This document shows, in pieces, positions 62,410 to 64,000 of a stretch of 64,000 bases of DNA; within the stretch, counting starts at the first letter, position 1, and each line of letters opens with the position of its first letter. The DNA is from Impatiens glandulifera (lineage: Eukaryota > Streptophyta > Magnoliopsida > Ericales > Balsaminaceae), in contig NC_061866.1 of NCBI RefSeq assembly GCF_907164915.1, forward strand, positions 45,262,320 to 45,326,319, in the 5' to 3' direction. Under the pieces are notes generated by a model. It was not told the origin of the DNA and did no database searches. It worked only from the letters and a program-made list of their open reading frames with translations. The position numbers and the translations under genes were made by a program.

Positions 62410-62690
62410 CTAATAGCGGTAGTCTCCGGCGGCGGTCTTCAAAGGGCGGCGGAAAGCGGCGGTCTTCAAAGTGCGGCGGAGAGCGGCGGTCTTCGAACAG
62501 CGGCAACGGCGGTCTTCAATCGGTCTTCAAGCCGCGGGATCCTCGTCGTCTTCGTCTTCGGAGGTCTTCAATCGGCGCGGAATAGATGGTCTTCAAGCGG
62601 CGGCGCGGGAGGGACGGCGTGGAGGAAGAAGCGGGGAGATGAGAGCGGGGAGAGAGAAAAGGAAACGGGGAAGAAAAGAAGGGTTTTTTT
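62410..62690 (-). promoter_or_regulatory. GC-rich repeat block of the CACTA element
   Basis: About 280 bases dense in GGCGGTCTTCAAA-like direct repeats and CpG, in otherwise AT-rich DNA. In Spm a GC-rich downstream control region beside the subterminal repeats controls expression by methylation; the position and composition here are alike. Open frames across it are low-complexity (RRR or SSS runs) and I do not call them genes. Confidence 0.55.
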
Positions 62691-62704
62691 AATTTAAAAC
62701 ATGA

Positions 62705-64000
62705 TTCCCGGGAGTTATACCAAACCTCTCGGTTTTTATTCAATCAAATTCCGAGAGTTAATTGAAAACTCTCGGGTTTTGATTGTTGAATTTCGAGAGT
62801 TTATACTAAAACTCTCGGTTTTATATTTGTTTTTTTGTTATTTATAATTAAATTTAAATGCCCAAAACCGAGAGTTGTATATTAAACTCTCGATTTTTAT
62901 TTTTTATATTTAAATTTAATTGCCCAAAACCGAGAGTTGTATATTAAACTCTCGGTTTTATATTTTATAAAAACCGAGAGTTCTTGGTAAATCCCTCGTT
63001 TTATATGCATATTTCCGAAAGTTATATATTAAACTCTCGGTTTTACAACATCACAAATTATTAAATTATTTGGTTTCTCACTTTCTAATAACGTCGAACA
63101 ACATTAATTTAACACATTTGATATCCTTAAAACATTTCCCAATCCATATGATCAAACATTACACAAATACGTAGGATAATCAAACATAAACATTCATATA
63201 TATACACTTCTATATATAATCAAACACATTCATAAACATTTTAACATTAAAGACAATCTAAATTTTTAAATTAAAACACACACTTGATTATATTACTTAG
63301 GAGTCTAGATTGGAAGGTAGAAAACCAATTAATTTAACAATTTTGTGAAATGATAATTCCGAAAGTTATATAATTAACTCTCAGAAATATGCATCAAAAC
63401 CGAAGGGTTTATATAAAACCCTCGTTCTTGAGAAATGTAAAAACCGAAAGTTTATATAAAACTTTCGGTTTTGATGGTTATTTCCGAAAGTTAATTATAT
63501 AACTTTCGGAATTGGCACTTGACAAATTGTTAAATTTTTTGGTTTTTCACCTTCTAATGACCTTTAACAACATTAATTTAACACATTTGATGTCTTAAAA
63601 TATTGCACAATCCATATGATCAAACATTACATACATTCATAAGATAATCAAACATGAACATTCATATAGACTTCTCTATAATAATCAAACACAATCATAA
63701 ATATTTGAACATGAAACACAATATTAATTTTTAATATTCAACACAAAATTGATTATATTAGCTAGAAGTTAAGATTAGTGGGTTAAAAACAAAATAATTT
63801 AACAAACTAGTTAGTGTTAAAACCGAAAGTTATAAAATTAACTTTCGGTTTTGATGTGTATTTGCGAAGGTTTTAAATATACCCCTCGGTCTTGACCTTG
63901 ATCAGAAGTTTTTTGGGAATTGTTAAAACCGAAGGTTTACATGAAAACCTTCGGTTATTACCCTTGTTTAAAAATCTAATTTTTTTCTAAGTATGGGAAG
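62705..64000. repeat. Right subterminal repeats of the CACTA element (incomplete)
   Basis: CCGAGAGTT, CCGAAAGTT and their complements recur in inverted pairs about 20-45 bases apart, in clusters at 62705-63050, 63355-63515 and 63820-63965. Between them lie two related 280-base spacers (ATTTAACACATTTGAT, then TATGATCAAACATTACA) at about 63100-63300 and 63570-63770, so the clusters are part of a larger tandem duplication. No terminus is reached. Confidence 0.8.

Larger units (their letters stand above)
54266..64000 (-). mobile_element. CACTA element with TNP1-like gene, split by a copia insertion, running off the window
   Basis: Begins CACTGGTAAAAAAGTGG at 54266, preceded by TTA, with dense subterminal copies of ACCGAGAGTT/AACTCTCGG at 54290-54890 and again from 62705 to the window end. 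The layout seen from the minus strand resembles En/Spm: subterminal repeats, a GC-rich block (62410-62690), a long low-complexity intron-like stretch, a TNP1-like gene, then the other subterminal array. No TNP2-type (Transposase_21) gene is in the window. The right terminus lies beyond 64000. Without the copia insertion the visible part is about 4.5 kb. Confidence 0.8.

Noticed and set aside
62471..62743. Arg/Ser/Gly-rich frames on both strands in the GC-rich block
   Set aside because: Low-complexity translations of GGCGGTCTTC repeats; no conserved motif and no splice context.

Overview
The window is nuclear DNA of a flowering plant, almost certainly a eudicot. It is AT-rich, its genes have GT-AG introns, and it holds a class IV chitinase, a PIP-type secreted peptide precursor and nested Ty1/copia, hAT, CACTA and Harbinger-type transposons. 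I cannot place the species more closely.

Host genes lie only in the first 13 kb. They are a multi-exon gene of unknown function with an acidic stretch (706-3538, minus), a single-exon gene for a small, probably acylated membrane protein (5475-5993, plus), a PIP/PIP-like peptide precursor (9877-10119, plus) and an intact two-exon class IV chitinase (11924-12812, minus). The last two fit pattern-triggered defence, but nothing shows that they are co-regulated. Three small DNA transposons or terminal fragments lie between these genes.

From 13.6 to 64 kb everything I can recognise is mobile or derived from mobile DNA. In order: a CACTA-type terminus (13.6 kb); a degenerate CACTA-like element (14.7-20.6 kb) holding a broken chimeric gene, a decayed hAT transposase and a roughly 0.7 kb hexamer microsatellite; a decayed copia element (20.6-25.7 kb, minus); repeat copy B (26.2-31.3 kb); a 1.4 kb inverted repeat; a copia derivative with 796-bp LTRs (32.9-38.8 kb); a second decayed copia (39.5-45.0 kb); a broken duplicate of the chitinase 5' end (45.5 kb); a hAT-type element inside a copia fragment (45.9-49.7 kb); repeat copy C (49.4-54.3 kb); and a CACTA element running from 54266 past the window end.

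Two features repay attention. First, the same chimeric gene occurs three times (15.9, 29.6 and 51.3 kb). An unidentified N-terminal exon is joined to exons resembling the C-terminal GNAT acetyltransferase domain of IDM1-like PHD-finger proteins, and each copy is broken. Because copies B and C are long paralogous repeats, each supplies the empty site for insertions in the other, which fixes several element boundaries at base resolution. Second, the CACTA element encodes a Transposase_24-type (TNP1-like) protein whose exons can be traced on both sides of a 5.2 kb copia insertion with 503-bp LTRs and a CGGGT target duplication. That copia has lost catalytic aspartates in both integrase and reverse transcriptase and carries two in-frame stops.
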